The notes under the pieces were generated by a model, which had not been told where the DNA came from, did not search any database, and saw nothing but the letters and a program-made list of their open reading frames with translations. Shown piece after piece: positions 55,668 to 64,000 of a stretch of 64,000 nucleotides of DNA. Position 1 is the stretch's first letter. Each line of letters starts with the position of its first letter. This DNA is from Gilvibacter sediminis (GTDB lineage: Bacteria; Bacteroidota; Bacteroidia; Flavobacteriales; Flavobacteriaceae): positions 1,381,481 to 1,445,480 of the forward strand of contig NZ_JAQQTE010000001.1 of NCBI RefSeq assembly GCF_028561565.1. The letters run 5' to 3'. A program made the position numbers and the translations under genes.

Positions 55668-55668
55668 T

Positions 55669-56604
55669 TTAAGCTGATTTAGGCGTGTAGAAAGTAGGTT
55701 TGCGGAACATCAAGTACAATCCAAAGATCACAAACGGAATGCTCAATAGCTGTCCGGTGTTGAGTCCAAACGTACTGAGATATTCATCTCCTTGAGATTC
55801 CTTTAAAAACTCCACAAAGAAGCGAACAGACCACAGCAGCGCAAAGAATAGTCCGAACATATAACCCAGACGCCATTTCTTATCGGTCTTCCAATAAACA
55901 GCTAACATAATAATGAAGGTGAGTACATAACCCAGGGCTTCATAAACTTGTGTAGGGTGTCTATAAGGTACAGCCGCCAAAACCTCCGCAAATTGTGGAT
56001 CGTTTACAATAGCGCTGTAGGCCTCACTTACATCTTTCTTTCCAGTGATGGACATCACTTCACCTGGGTTGAGGTCATTGCGGACCAATTTTACTCCAAA
56101 GGCATAATCTCCGCTAATTTTCCCTACGATCTCTGAATTCATAAAATTCCCCAAACGCACAAAGGCCGCCCCAATGGCAGCAGGAACCGTAATACGATCA
56201 AAGATCCAAAGCACGTTCTTTTGAAGCTTTCTTTTGTTGTAGAGGATGAGTGCGATCACCACACCAATGGTGGCCCCATGACTGGCAAGACCTTTAAAGC
56301 CTGTAAATTCAAATTCTGGAGTGGTTCTTATAGGTAAGAACACAGAAAAGAAGTCTTGACTAAAAAGTTCTGGTTGGTAAAAGATCACATGGCCCAAACG
56401 CGCTCCAAAGAGAATGGCCAGAACCATATAAATGAATAGACTGTCTAGCTTTTCAATATTTTCCTTTTCATTCAGGAAGATCTTCTTCATCAAATACCAG
56501 CCCACAACAAAGGCTAAAACGTATGATAAACTGTAGAATCTCAGTGTGAATGAACCGATTTCAAACCCTTCTAGTGGGTTCCAGGTAAAACCTAAATAAT
56601 GCAT
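55669..56604 (-). CDS. lgt: Prolipoprotein diacylglyceryl transferase
   Basis: Lgt, 311 residues, attaches diacylglycerol to the lipobox Cys of prolipoproteins, the first step for the many lipoproteins in this window. Seven membrane segments. Motifs: ILFGARLGHVIFYQPELFSQ, KGLASHGATIGVVIALILYN, the signature FVRLGNFMNSEIVGKISG and HPTQVYEALGYVL. A TATCTTTA box (56625-56632, minus strand) may be its promoter. Confidence 0.96.
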   Translation of the reverse strand: MHYLGFTWNPLEGFEIGSFTLRFYSLSYVLAFVVGWYLMKKIFLNEKENIEKLDSLFIYMVLAILFGARLGHVIFYQPELFSQDFFSVFLPIRTTPEFEFTGFKGLASHGATIGVVIALILYNKRKLQKNVLWIFDRITVPAAIGAAFVRLGNFMNSEIVGKISGDYAFGVKLVRNDLNPGEVMSITGKKDVSEAYSAIVNDPQFAEVLAAVPYRHPTQVYEALGYVLTFIIMLAVYWKTDKKWRLGYMFGLFFALLWSVRFFVEFLKESQGDEYLSTFGLNTGQLLSIPFVIFGLYLMFRKPTFYTPKSA

Positions 56605-56665
56605 GGTGGTAGTCTATTTCGCCTTAAAGATAACAAAGCTAAGCGGCTCTATCCTTAAGGGCTTC

Positions 56666-56941
56666 TTAATTTTCTTGACTTTCTGAGCTGGTTTTTACAG
56701 CTCCTGATTTGGGAGGGACCGGGTCATAGCCAGATCCGCCCCAAGGATGGCAGCGGCCAATGCGTTTGGCGGCCAACCAACTTCCTTTGAATAAACCGTG
56801 AGTTTTTAAAGCGTCCACTGCGTAGTGGGAGCAGGTAGGCTCAAACCGACAGGTTGCAGGTGTCAACGGAGAAATGACCCATTGATACAATTTGATCAGC
56901 AGTAAAAAAGGAGCGATCAGTATTTGCTTGAGCAGCTCCAC
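56666..56941 (-). CDS. yidD: Membrane protein insertion efficiency factor YidD
   Basis: YidD, 91 residues, assists YidC-dependent membrane insertion. An amphipathic N-terminal helix ([20 protein letters not shown]) is followed by the family Cys motifs in [20 protein letters not shown] and [18 protein letters not shown]. It starts six bases after cysS. Confidence 0.95.
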   Translation of the reverse strand: MELLKQILIAPFLLLIKLYQWVISPLTPATCRFEPTCSHYAVDALKTHGLFKGSWLAAKRIGRCHPWGGSGYDPVPPKSGAVKTSSESQEN

Positions 56942-56947
56942 TAATCC

Positions 56948-58420
56948 TTACTTTAAAGTATAGGTAGTGCCGTCTTTGCTGTCCTTGAGCTGAACGCCAG
57001 CTTCTGCCAATTGATCTCTAATGGAATCACTGGTTGCAAAGTCTTTGTTGGCACGCGCTTGATTTCTGAGTTCTATCAAAAGTCCAACCGTCTTGTCTAA
57101 AGTGTCAGAATCATCACCAGCATTACCAACAGCTTCCAAACCAAGAACATCAAACATGAAGTCGTGCATGGTCTGCTTTAAGGTAGCAATATCATCAGCG
57201 GTCATGCTTTGATTGCCTTCTGCCACAGCATGGACTATTTTGGTAGCGTCAAAAAGATGCGCGATCAAGATCGGACTGTTAAAGTCGTCATTCATTGCAT
57301 CGTAACAAGACTGGCGCCAAGCGGCCACATCAAAATCAGAAGTGCTTCCCGGCTTCAGGCTATCAATCATTCCGTAAGCTTCCATGAGGCGCAAATATCC
57401 TTTTTCTGAGGCGATCAAGGCATCGTTTGAGAAATCCAAGATACTTCTGTAATGCGCTTGGTACATAAAGAATTTGGCCACGGTAGGCGCAAAGGCTTTA
57501 CTTAAGATATTGTTGTTTCCAGAAAAGAGCTCTTCCGGCAGTATATTATTTCCTGTGGATTTAGCCATCTTCTTTCCGTTGAGCGTCAACATATTGGCGT
57601 GCATCCAATAATTTACAGGACTGATTCCGCTAGAGGCTTCAGCCTGCGCGATCTCACATTCGTGGTGCGGGAACTTTAAATCCATTCCTCCGCCGTGAAT
57701 ATCAAATTTATCACCCAAATATTTAGTGCTCATGGCTGTACATTCCAAATGCCAGCCCGGGAATCCATCACTCCAAGGAGAAGGCCAGCGCATGATGTGT
57801 TCGGGTTCTGCTTTTTTCCAAAGGGCAAAGTCCTGCGGATTTTTCTTTTCACTCTGAGCGGCCAATTCACGCGTATTGGCAATCATGTCTTCCAACTTAC
57901 GACCACTGAGCTTTCCGTACTCTTGGTCCTCGTTGAACTTCATCACATCAAAGTAGACCGAGCCATTTTTCTCATAAGCATAGCCTTTGTCTAAGATCTC
58001 TTGAACAATGCGTTGCTGCTCAATGATATGTCCTGTGGCAGTGGGTTCTATGCTCGGTGGTAAAGCGTTGAATTTGGCCATGATCTGATGGAAATCAACA
58101 GTATAACGTTGTACGATCTCCATAGGCTCTAGCTGCTCAATTCGCGCTTTTTTTGCAATCCGATCTTCTCCGCTATCCGCATCATTCTCCAAGTGACCGG
58201 CATCGGTAATATTGCGCACATAACGCACTTTATAACCCAAGTGACGCAAATAGCGAAACACCATGTCAAAAGACAAAAACGTACGACAATTCCCCATGTG
58301 TACGTTGCTGTAAACAGTAGGTCCGCAGACATACATCCCAACAGCACCGGGTGTTATGGGGTTAAAGACTTCCTTTTCTTTGCTAATGGAATTGTAAATG
58401 CGTAGTTCTTGCTGGATCAT
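56948..58420 (-). CDS. cysS: Cysteinyl-tRNA synthetase
   Basis: CysRS, 490 residues, class Ia. Zinc ligands are in [20 protein letters not shown] (with the HIGH-type HMGN), [20 protein letters not shown] and [16 protein letters not shown]; the KMSKS motif is KMAKSTGN. Length is normal. It heads a likely operon with yidD. Confidence 0.97.
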   Translation of the reverse strand: MIQQELRIYNSISKEKEVFNPITPGAVGMYVCGPTVYSNVHMGNCRTFLSFDMVFRYLRHLGYKVRYVRNITDAGHLENDADSGEDRIAKKARIEQLEPMEIVQRYTVDFHQIMAKFNALPPSIEPTATGHIIEQQRIVQEILDKGYAYEKNGSVYFDVMKFNEDQEYGKLSGRKLEDMIANTRELAAQSEKKNPQDFALWKKAEPEHIMRWPSPWSDGFPGWHLECTAMSTKYLGDKFDIHGGGMDLKFPHHECEIAQAEASSGISPVNYWMHANMLTLNGKKMAKSTGNNILPEELFSGNNNILSKAFAPTVAKFFMYQAHYRSILDFSNDALIASEKGYLRLMEAYGMIDSLKPGSTSDFDVAAWRQSCYDAMNDDFNSPILIAHLFDATKIVHAVAEGNQSMTADDIATLKQTMHDFMFDVLGLEAVGNAGDDSDTLDKTVGLLIELRNQARANKDFATSDSIRDQLAEAGVQLKDSKDGTTYTLK

Positions 58421-58462
58421 GGAATGGCCAGGTAGTTAAAGTCGTTCCGTTAAAAGGAACTA

Positions 58463-59149
58463 TTAAAATTCAGTATCTAAATTAATATAATCGAGGAATT
58501 CTCTGCGAACCGCCGGATCTTTAAATTTTCCGCCGAACTCACTGGTTACCGTACTGGATTCGATATCTCGGATTCCTCTGGAGTTCACACATAAGTGCTT
58601 GGCATCGATCACACAGGCCACATCTTCAACACCCATAACCTCTTGCATCTCTTTAACGATCTGCATGGTGAGGCGTTCTTGAACTTGCGGACGTTTGGCA
58701 TAATAGTCTACAATGCGGTTCATTTTTGACAAGCCGACAACCTTTCCATCAGAGAAATAGGCCACGTGTGCACGTCCAATTATAGGTAGAAAGTGATGTT
58801 CACAGGTAGAGTAGACCACAATGTTCTTTTCTACCAGCATTTCACCGTATTTGTATTTGTTGTCAAATGTTGAAGCAGATGGCTTTCGGTCTGGATGCAG
58901 TCCGCCAAAAATCTCGTTCACGTACATTTTAGCCACGCGTAAAGGAGTTCCTTTAAGACTATCGTCCTTTAAGTCTAGCCCTAAGGTGTCCATAATTATT
59001 TTAAAATGCTCTTGAATAATTTCGATCTTCTCCTGATCGCTCATATCAAAGGCATCCGGGCGCATTGGTGTGTCCGTTGAAGAGCTGACATGATTGTTGC
59101 CAAGCTCCTCGATTTGTTTTAGATGTTTTTCTAAATCCATTGCAAACAT
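58463..59149 (-). CDS. folE: GTP cyclohydrolase I
   Basis: FolE, 228 residues from the ATG at 59149 (59140 is the alternative). Converts GTP to dihydroneopterin triphosphate, first step of folate synthesis and source of precursors for 7-deazaguanine (compare queE here). Zinc ligands: Cys and His in STCEHHFLPIIGRAHVAYFS and Cys in DVACVIDAKHLCVNSRGI. The N-terminal extension of about 40 residues (EELGNNHVSSSTDTPMRPDA) is common in this group. A TTG at 59158 is upstream of or at the transcript start and is rejected. Confidence 0.96.
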   Translation of the reverse strand: MFAMDLEKHLKQIEELGNNHVSSSTDTPMRPDAFDMSDQEKIEIIQEHFKIIMDTLGLDLKDDSLKGTPLRVAKMYVNEIFGGLHPDRKPSASTFDNKYKYGEMLVEKNIVVYSTCEHHFLPIIGRAHVAYFSDGKVVGLSKMNRIVDYYAKRPQVQERLTMQIVKEMQEVMGVEDVACVIDAKHLCVNSRGIRDIESSTVTSEFGGKFKDPAVRREFLDYINLDTEF

Positions 59150-59162
59150 TTGTTTCAAGGAG

Positions 59163-59170
59163 CAAAGATA
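59163..59170 (-). promoter_or_regulatory. Probable -7 box of folE
   Basis: The minus strand reads TATCTTTG, 13 bases before the folE ATG at 59149. Confidence 0.5.
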
Positions 59171-59283
59171 CTTAAACCCCTGTTTTTAGAGGGAAACTTC
59201 TCTTAAAATTGTGGCTTAAGCGGCTTTCTTAAGGTAACAAAGTCATAAAATTTTCTTAATTTTCCCGCAATATATTCCCTGCA

Positions 59284-59724
59284 ATGAAAATTAGAAAAAT
59301 TTGTTGGGTGAGCTTAGTGTTCGCCTTGTTATGCGCACCACTGGTATTTGCGCAGACCACCAAACCAAATCCGGGAAATTTTGACCGTTTTGTTCAACAG
59401 GTTTATACTGGTGAAGGTCAAAAGACCATTCGCCCGGAAAGCCGCCGATATGCATTCATGAAAGAGTGCTTTGAAAATCGTATTTCTTTTATCACTTCAG
59501 ACAAGGACAAATTGGCTAATGCCAACTTTAAACGCCTGTCTGATATTCCCTTGTTCAATCATTACAACAAGGCACTTATGCGAGACGCAGGCTTTGATCC
59601 AGCTACATTCAATCCATTTAAGTATCACCTTGGGTTTTATGAAAAAGAAACTCAGGTAATTCATGTAGACGGAACCAATTATCTCATAGTGATCGCACCG
59701 CAAACCAGTGCGGCAGATCGCTAA
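59284..59724 (+). CDS. Small secreted protein of unknown function
   Basis: 146 residues with signal peptide to residue 24 (WVSLVFALLCAPLVFAQ). The mature part is mixed: FDRFVQQVYTGEGQKTIRPE, RYAFMKECFENRISFITSDK, and a C-terminal strand pair QVIHVDGTNYLIVIAPQ. No family recognised. It lies 81 bases before the giant adhesin in the same direction and may share its transcript. Confidence 0.7.
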   Translation: MKIRKICWVSLVFALLCAPLVFAQTTKPNPGNFDRFVQQVYTGEGQKTIRPESRRYAFMKECFENRISFITSDKDKLANANFKRLSDIPLFNHYNKALMRDAGFDPATFNPFKYHLGFYEKETQVIHVDGTNYLIVIAPQTSAADR

Positions 59725-59805
59725 ACACAACATCAACTAGCTATGATATGAGAGCCTCAGGCGTAGGTCTGCGGTGATCATCTTCCGAAAGGAGAAATTA
59801 AAATT

Positions 59806-62800
59806 ATGAAAAAAATTACCTTACTACTTCTTGCGCTTATTGGCTGGACGGCAGTTCAGGCGCAGGATATAAACATTCAGGACGGTACCTTCTTCCTATG
59901 TACAGGAACTCTTTATGATACAGGAGGACCGGCAGCTCCCTATGGCAATGACGAAACCATAGTCATGACGCTTTGTTCGGATACTCCGGGCATTGGAATT
60001 GAGCTCGATTTTACCTTTTTCAGCACTCAAGTTGGAGTCGACGTACTCACCATTTACGACGGACCCGATACGGCTTCTCCCATCCTTGGGGATTTCTCAG
60101 GCACGGCAGGTCCAGGCTTTATTGCTGCCACGGGAGCCTCGGGATGTCTCACCTTGGAGTGGAACTCGGATTTTGTGATCAACTCACCAGGTTGGGTGGC
60201 AGACATCAGTTGCTGTCAAGTGATCAACGCGGTATTTGACAGTTCTACACCTCCAGCTGCAGCAGATGGAACCATCAATGCTGCCGTAGGAGAAAATATC
60301 ACCTTTAACGGAAGCGCAACCTTTTCTATGGACGGTACTGGAGCTACTTATGAGTGGGATTTCGGAGACGGCACAACGGCCTTCGGGACAACTGTGAATC
60401 ACGCTTATGCAGCCTCAGGAGCTTATCCCGTCACCCTTACGGTCACTGACGCCACAGGCTGTACCAATAACAACAATATCAATGTAACTGCCCTTATCGG
60501 TTTCGGTGGAGCAGACCCGGGTAACCTTTTTGTAGATGCGGGGCCAGATGTCACCCTTGATTGTGGTTCTGGCGGGAGTGTTACGCTAGTTGCAGATTTC
60601 CAAGAAATCTTTGAAACCTTCAGTACCGATTATACCGTTTCGCCGATTGTTTACAGTCCGCCTTTCCCGTTTGACGGATTGGCCAACTCTATTGATATTA
60701 CTTCGGATGACACTTGGTCAGGGGTAGATACGCTGCCTTTTGAATTCTGCTTCTTCGGAAACTTAGAGCAAGAGTTTCAGGTAGGCTCTAACGGGGTTCT
60801 GCGCTTTGACGTAGATCCGGGAGATGCTGGTAATGGCTGGGCTTTTTCCGAAGACCTTCCAAATAACACCAATGAAACCCTGGGAGAGGCCAATATTTTC
60901 TCTCCTGTGCACGACATCTTCCCAGGTGTAAATCCAGCCAATGAAATTGGTTATGAGGTTTTGGGTACTTTCCCAAATAGAGCCTTGGTAGTTTCATTCT
61001 ACGAGGTAGCTATGTTCTCTTGTACAGATCTGAACGCTACCCATATGATTGTGATCTATGAGTTCTCAAACATCATAGATATTTACATTCAAGACAAACC
61101 TTCATGTCCAACTTGGAATAGCGGAAATGCCGCCCTTGGGATTCAAAATAACGATGGGGACTTGGCCTATGTACCACCCGGGCGTAATACCTCAGACTCT
61201 CCTTGGACTACAACGAATGAAGCTTGGCGTTTTGCTCCAGACGGAGCGCCCTCTTACGTTTTTGAATGGGTTGATGACACCGGAGCTGTAGTTGGCTTCT
61301 CACCAACCTTAACTGTTTCTCCGACCGTAACAACGACCTATACAGCTCGTGTGACTTACACCAATACTTGTAATGGAGAGGTGGTTGTTTTAGAGGATGA
61401 TGTAGTGGTGACAGTGGATACTCCTTTTACCGTTGACCTAGGTCCAGATACTAGCGTTTGTGATGGAGGACCGATTGTTTTAGATGCTGATCCAGGTGTG
61501 CCTGGGGTGAGCTATGAGTGGTTCCAAGACGGAATTCTATTGCCGGCAGAAACTGCTTCAACCTATACTGCGACCGTTTCTGGTACGTACCGCGTTATTG
61601 TTTCCGATGGTTCTTGTGACGCTAGTGATGAGATTGTCATTGTAATTGGAACGACTCCTGTTCCTGGAACGCCAGATCCTTTAGAGGTTTGTGACTTCCC
61701 TTTTGATGGTTTTGCTGAATTTACCTTGACCGATGCCGACGCTCAGATCATTGATGGCGGCACAGGTTTAGTAGTTCGATATTATGAAACTTTAGCACTG
61801 GCAGATGTGGGTGATCCTGCAGATGCGCTTGTGAGTCCTTATACCAATATTACCGATCCGCAAACGGTCTATGCCCGTTTGGAGGAATCTGCTTCTGGCT
61901 GTTATGCTACGGTAGAACTAGTACTTGATGTATTAGACGGCCCAGTGGTTAATGACCCGATTCCCGATTATGTGCTGTGTGACGACCCTTCAAATGACGG
62001 TGTTGAGCTCTTTGATCTTACCACCATGGAGCCGCTTATTTCGCCAGCGCCAGCGGGAGTGATCTTTACTTATCACGAGACTGCAGCAGATGCAGCTGCC
62101 GGTACTGCGGCAATAGGTACGCCAACAGCTTACAACAACTTGACCAATCCTCAGACCATCTACGTGCGTTTAGAAAGTGCAGATGGTTGTATTAGCGTAG
62201 GGGAGTTTAACTTGGTTGTAGAGCCTGTTCCTGCATTTATTGATCCGACTCCATACATACTTTGCGACGATGGTGTTGCTGATGGGTTCACGGAATTTGA
62301 CCTTACAGTGAAGATCCCAGAGATCACGGGAGGAGCAGTAGATCTTTCTGTTAGCTTCTATTTGACTTTAGCGGATGCTGATGCCGGTGCGCCAGCATTA
62401 CCGACCTTATACACCAATGTTACTAATCCGCAGACCATTTTTGTTCGTGTGCAATCGGTAACTACGGGTTGTTATGATACCACAAGTTTAGAACTTGAAG
62501 TCCTTGATGCTCCTGCAGCGGCAACTCCAACGCCTTTGGAATACTGTGATCCAGATAATGATGGCTTTGGTGTGTTTACTTTGGACGATGCTACGCTAGA
62601 GATTACTGGAGGCGATCCTGATGTTGTGGTGACTTACCACGAAACCTTTGCAGACGCCACTAATGGTGTGCTGGCCTTGACCAGTCCTTACAACAATATC
62701 GTTTTTGGAACGCAGACTGTTTATGCAAGAGTCGCTAATGCCGTGACCACGGGTGACGACTGTTTTGTCATCGTTGAACTTCAACTGATTGTATTAGACA

Positions 62801-64000
62801 CTCCTCAGATCGCTGACCCCGAACCTCTTTTAGCCTGCGACGACAATGACGACGGCATTGTGGTATTTGACTTGACGGTCAAAGACCCAGAGATCTTGGA
62901 CGGTTTGGATCCTGCGGCTTATACGGTAGAATATTATGAGGATGCGGCCTTCACTTCGCTGATCGCTCCGGCTACGGCCTATACGAACTTGACCAACCCA
63001 CAGACGGTCTTTGTCTTGGTGACGGACAACACCAATATGTGTACTTCGACCACGACCTTAGAGTTGATAGTCAACTTCCCACCGGAGGTCTTCCCACCAA
63101 CACCGTTAGAGCTGTGTGATGTGAACAATCCGGGCGACGAGGTTGAGGAGTTTGACTTGGAGCTGGCTACCCCGGAGATCACAGGCGGTGACACTTCACT
63201 AATTGTGACCTACCACGAGACTGCTGCGGATGCCGATGCTGGAGACAACCCACTGACGAGTCCTTACACCAACACGAGCAACCCGCAAACGATCTTTGTA
63301 CGGGTAGAAGACCCAGACACGGGCTGTTTTGTGAGTGATGTGGTGACCTTAGACTTAAGAGTAAACCCACAACCGAGTCCAACCCCAGATCCCACCCCGA
63401 TTGAGATCTGTGATGCAGACAACGACGGTTTTGTAGACAGTTTTATACTGACCGATAGAGACATCGAGATCATTAACGGCGAGCCGGATGTCGTGGTGAG
63501 CTACCACGAGACCCTGGCAGACGCGCAAAGTAATCTGTTCCCACTAGTATCTCCTTATGCGAACATAGTGGCCTACAGCCAGATCGTATACGCTAGAGTA
63601 GAGAACACCCTAACGGGCTGCTTTGCCATTGTAGAGTTGGAGCTGATCGTACTGAACTCCCCAGAGCTTCCTCTGGAGATTGAAGACTTTGTGATCTGTG
63701 ATGACGACGACGACGGCATTGCAGTGTTTGATCTAACGACGAAGGATCCGGAGATCTACGGCACCCAAGACCCAGCGACGCTGGATCTGAGCTACCACTT
63801 AAGCGAGGCAGATGCCTTGGCAGGAGTGATGCCTATTGTAACGCCAACGGCCTTTGTGAACACGACCAACCCACAGACGATCTGGGTACGTCTGTTTGAT
63901 CCAATAACGGGCTGCGCGAGTGTGGGCAGCTTTGAGCTGATTGTGAGCTTGCCACCGGTGATTGCCGCACCAGGAGATCTGGATGCCTTGGAGCGTTGTG
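59806..64000 (+). CDS. Giant secreted repeat adhesin (3' end outside window)
   Basis: An open frame from the ATG at 59806 to the window edge, about 1,398 codons without a stop. GGAG lies 13 bases before the ATG. Domains in order: signal peptide to about 20 (LLLALIGWTAVQAQ); a CUB-like domain (about 21-143, with GVDVLTIYDGPDTASPI); a PKD domain (about 145-232, YEWDFGDGTTAFGTTVNHAY); an unassigned beta-rich domain (about 245-480); two Ig-like parts (about 485-620); then eight complete units of 93-100 residues from about residue 620 and the start of a ninth. Proteins like this usually end in a type IX secretion signal or a gliding-motility domain; that end is outside the window. Probable cell-surface adhesin. 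Confidence 0.88.
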   Translation, partial: MKKITLLLLALIGWTAVQAQDINIQDGTFFLCTGTLYDTGGPAAPYGNDETIVMTLCSDTPGIGIELDFTFFSTQVGVDVLTIYDGPDTASPILGDFSGTAGPGFIAATGASGCLTLEWNSDFVINSPGWVADISCCQVINAVFDSSTPPAAADGTINAAVGENITFNGSATFSMDGTGATYEWDFGDGTTAFGTTVNHAYAASGAYPVTLTVTDATGCTNNNNINVTALIGFGGADPGNLFVDAGPDVTLDCGSGGSVTLVADFQEIFETFSTDYTVSPIVYSPPFPFDGLANSIDITSDDTWSGVDTLPFEFCFFGNLEQEFQVGSNGVLRFDVDPGDAGNGWAFSEDLPNNTNETLGEANIFSPVHDIFPGVNPANEIGYEVLGTFPNRALVVSFYEVAMFSCTDLNATHMIVIYEFSNIIDIYIQDKPSCPTWNSGNAALGIQNNDGDLAYVPPGRNTSDSPWTTTNEAWRFAPDGAPSYVFEWVDDTGAVVGFSPTLTVSPTVTTTYTARVTYTNTCNGEVVVLEDDVVVTVDTPFTVDLGPDTSVCDGGPIVLDADPGVPGVSYEWFQDGILLPAETASTYTATVSGTYRVIVSDGSCDASDEIVIVIGTTPVPGTPDPLEVCDFPFDGFAEFTLTDADAQIIDGGTGLVVRYYETLALADVGDPADALVSPYTNITDPQTVYARLEESASGCYATVELVLDVLDGPVVNDPIPDYVLCDDPSNDGVELFDLTTMEPLISPAPAGVIFTYHETAADAAAGTAAIGTPTAYNNLTNPQTIYVRLESADGCISVGEFNLVVEPVPAFIDPTPYILCDDGVADGFTEFDLTVKIPEITGGAVDLSVSFYLTLADADAGAPALPTLYTNVTNPQTIFVRVQSVTTGCYDTTSLELEVLDAPAAATPTPLEYCDPDNDGFGVFTLDDATLEITGGDPDVVVTYHETFADATNGVLALTSPYNNIVFGTQTVYARVANAVTTGDDCFVIVELQLIVLDTPQIADPEPLLACDDNDDGIVVFDLTVKDPEILDGLDPAAYTVEYYEDAAFTSLIAPATAYTNLTNPQTVFVLVTDNTNMCTSTTTLELIVNFPPEVFPPTPLELCDVNNPGDEVEEFDLELATPEITGGDTSLIVTYHETAADADAGDNPLTSPYTNTSNPQTIFVRVEDPDTGCFVSDVVTLDLRVNPQPSPTPDPTPIEICDADNDGFVDSFILTDRDIEIINGEPDVVVSYHETLADAQSNLFPLVSPYANIVAYSQIVYARVENTLTGCFAIVELELIVLNSPELPLEIEDFVICDDDDDGIAVFDLTTKDPEIYGTQDPATLDLSYHLSEADALAGVMPIVTPTAFVNTTNPQTIWVRLFDPITGCASVGSFELIVSLPPVIAAPGDLDALERC
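61666..64000 (+). repeat. Eight to nine adhesin repeat units of about 290 bases
   Basis: Each unit opens with a Cys-Asp and an Asp-rich loop (CDPDNDGFGVFTL, CDADNDGFVDSF, CDDDDDGIAVFDL), has a middle with TYHETxADAxAG and SPYTNxTNPQTIYVRV, a second Cys, and ends with a strand like ELIVL. Unit starts, judged by the first Cys codon, are near 61690, 61980, 62265, 62545, 62835, 63115, 63409, 63697 and 63997. The Asp-rich loops resemble calcium-binding loops. Confidence 0.85.

Noticed and set aside
61666..64000. Regular spacing of about 290 bases suggesting a CRISPR-like array
   Set aside because: The units are coding, diverged, and far longer than CRISPR repeats; they are protein repeats of the adhesin.

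Overview
The window is chromosomal DNA from a member of the Bacteroidota, almost certainly a marine-type flavobacterium (Flavobacteriaceae). The signs are: promoters of the form TTG-N20-TAnnTTTG in place of sigma70 boxes, few Shine-Dalgarno sequences, FecI-type sigma / FecR / TonB-dependent receptor modules, a fused SecDF, many Cys-anchored lipoproteins, fasciclin and PKD/CUB-type surface proteins, and the gene order rplQ ... carA, eno, gltA. I recognise no plasmid, phage, IS, CRISPR, tRNA or rRNA.

Layout. 1-13,690: the 3' part of the S10-spc-alpha ribosomal superoperon (rplC, entered mid-gene, to rplQ), including secY, infA and rpoA, closed by a terminator. 13,690-16,120: a tandem triplet of secreted proteins of one uncharacterised family. 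16,190-22,124: carA, eno, gltA and two arginine-deiminase-superfold hydrolases, each of the first three with its own terminator. 22,121-26,634: an SDR/DUF2867 protein, a CpeT-like lipoprotein with a small partner, and argS. 26,636-39,440: the accessory core of the window, with two complete tandem sigma-FecR-TonB receptor modules, an 819-base gene-free gap between them, and three surface lipoproteins (one with four fasciclin domains). 39,500-59,160: mostly housekeeping genes (ffh, folD, HerA-like ATPase, queE, gyrB, mdh, secDF, lgt, yidD, cysS, folE) with a few uncharacterised lipoproteins. 59,280-64,000: a small secreted protein and the first about 1,400 codons of a very large repeat adhesin that runs off the window.

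Main discovery. Around the two FecI-type sigma genes I find five copies of one bipartite promoter, GGTAG(G/T)-N16-(C/T)TGTTnTA, all with exactly the same spacing. They lie before both fecR genes, before the lipoprotein at 35,549, before the fasciclin gene at 36,395, and before a stretch with no convincing gene (30,740-31,250) that ends in a perfect intrinsic terminator. The two systems carry slightly different versions, which suggests each sigma factor has its own promoter. The orphan copy predicts a sigma-factor-controlled non-coding RNA, or the relic of a lost surface-protein gene. All functions rest on reading motifs by eye; no database search was run.
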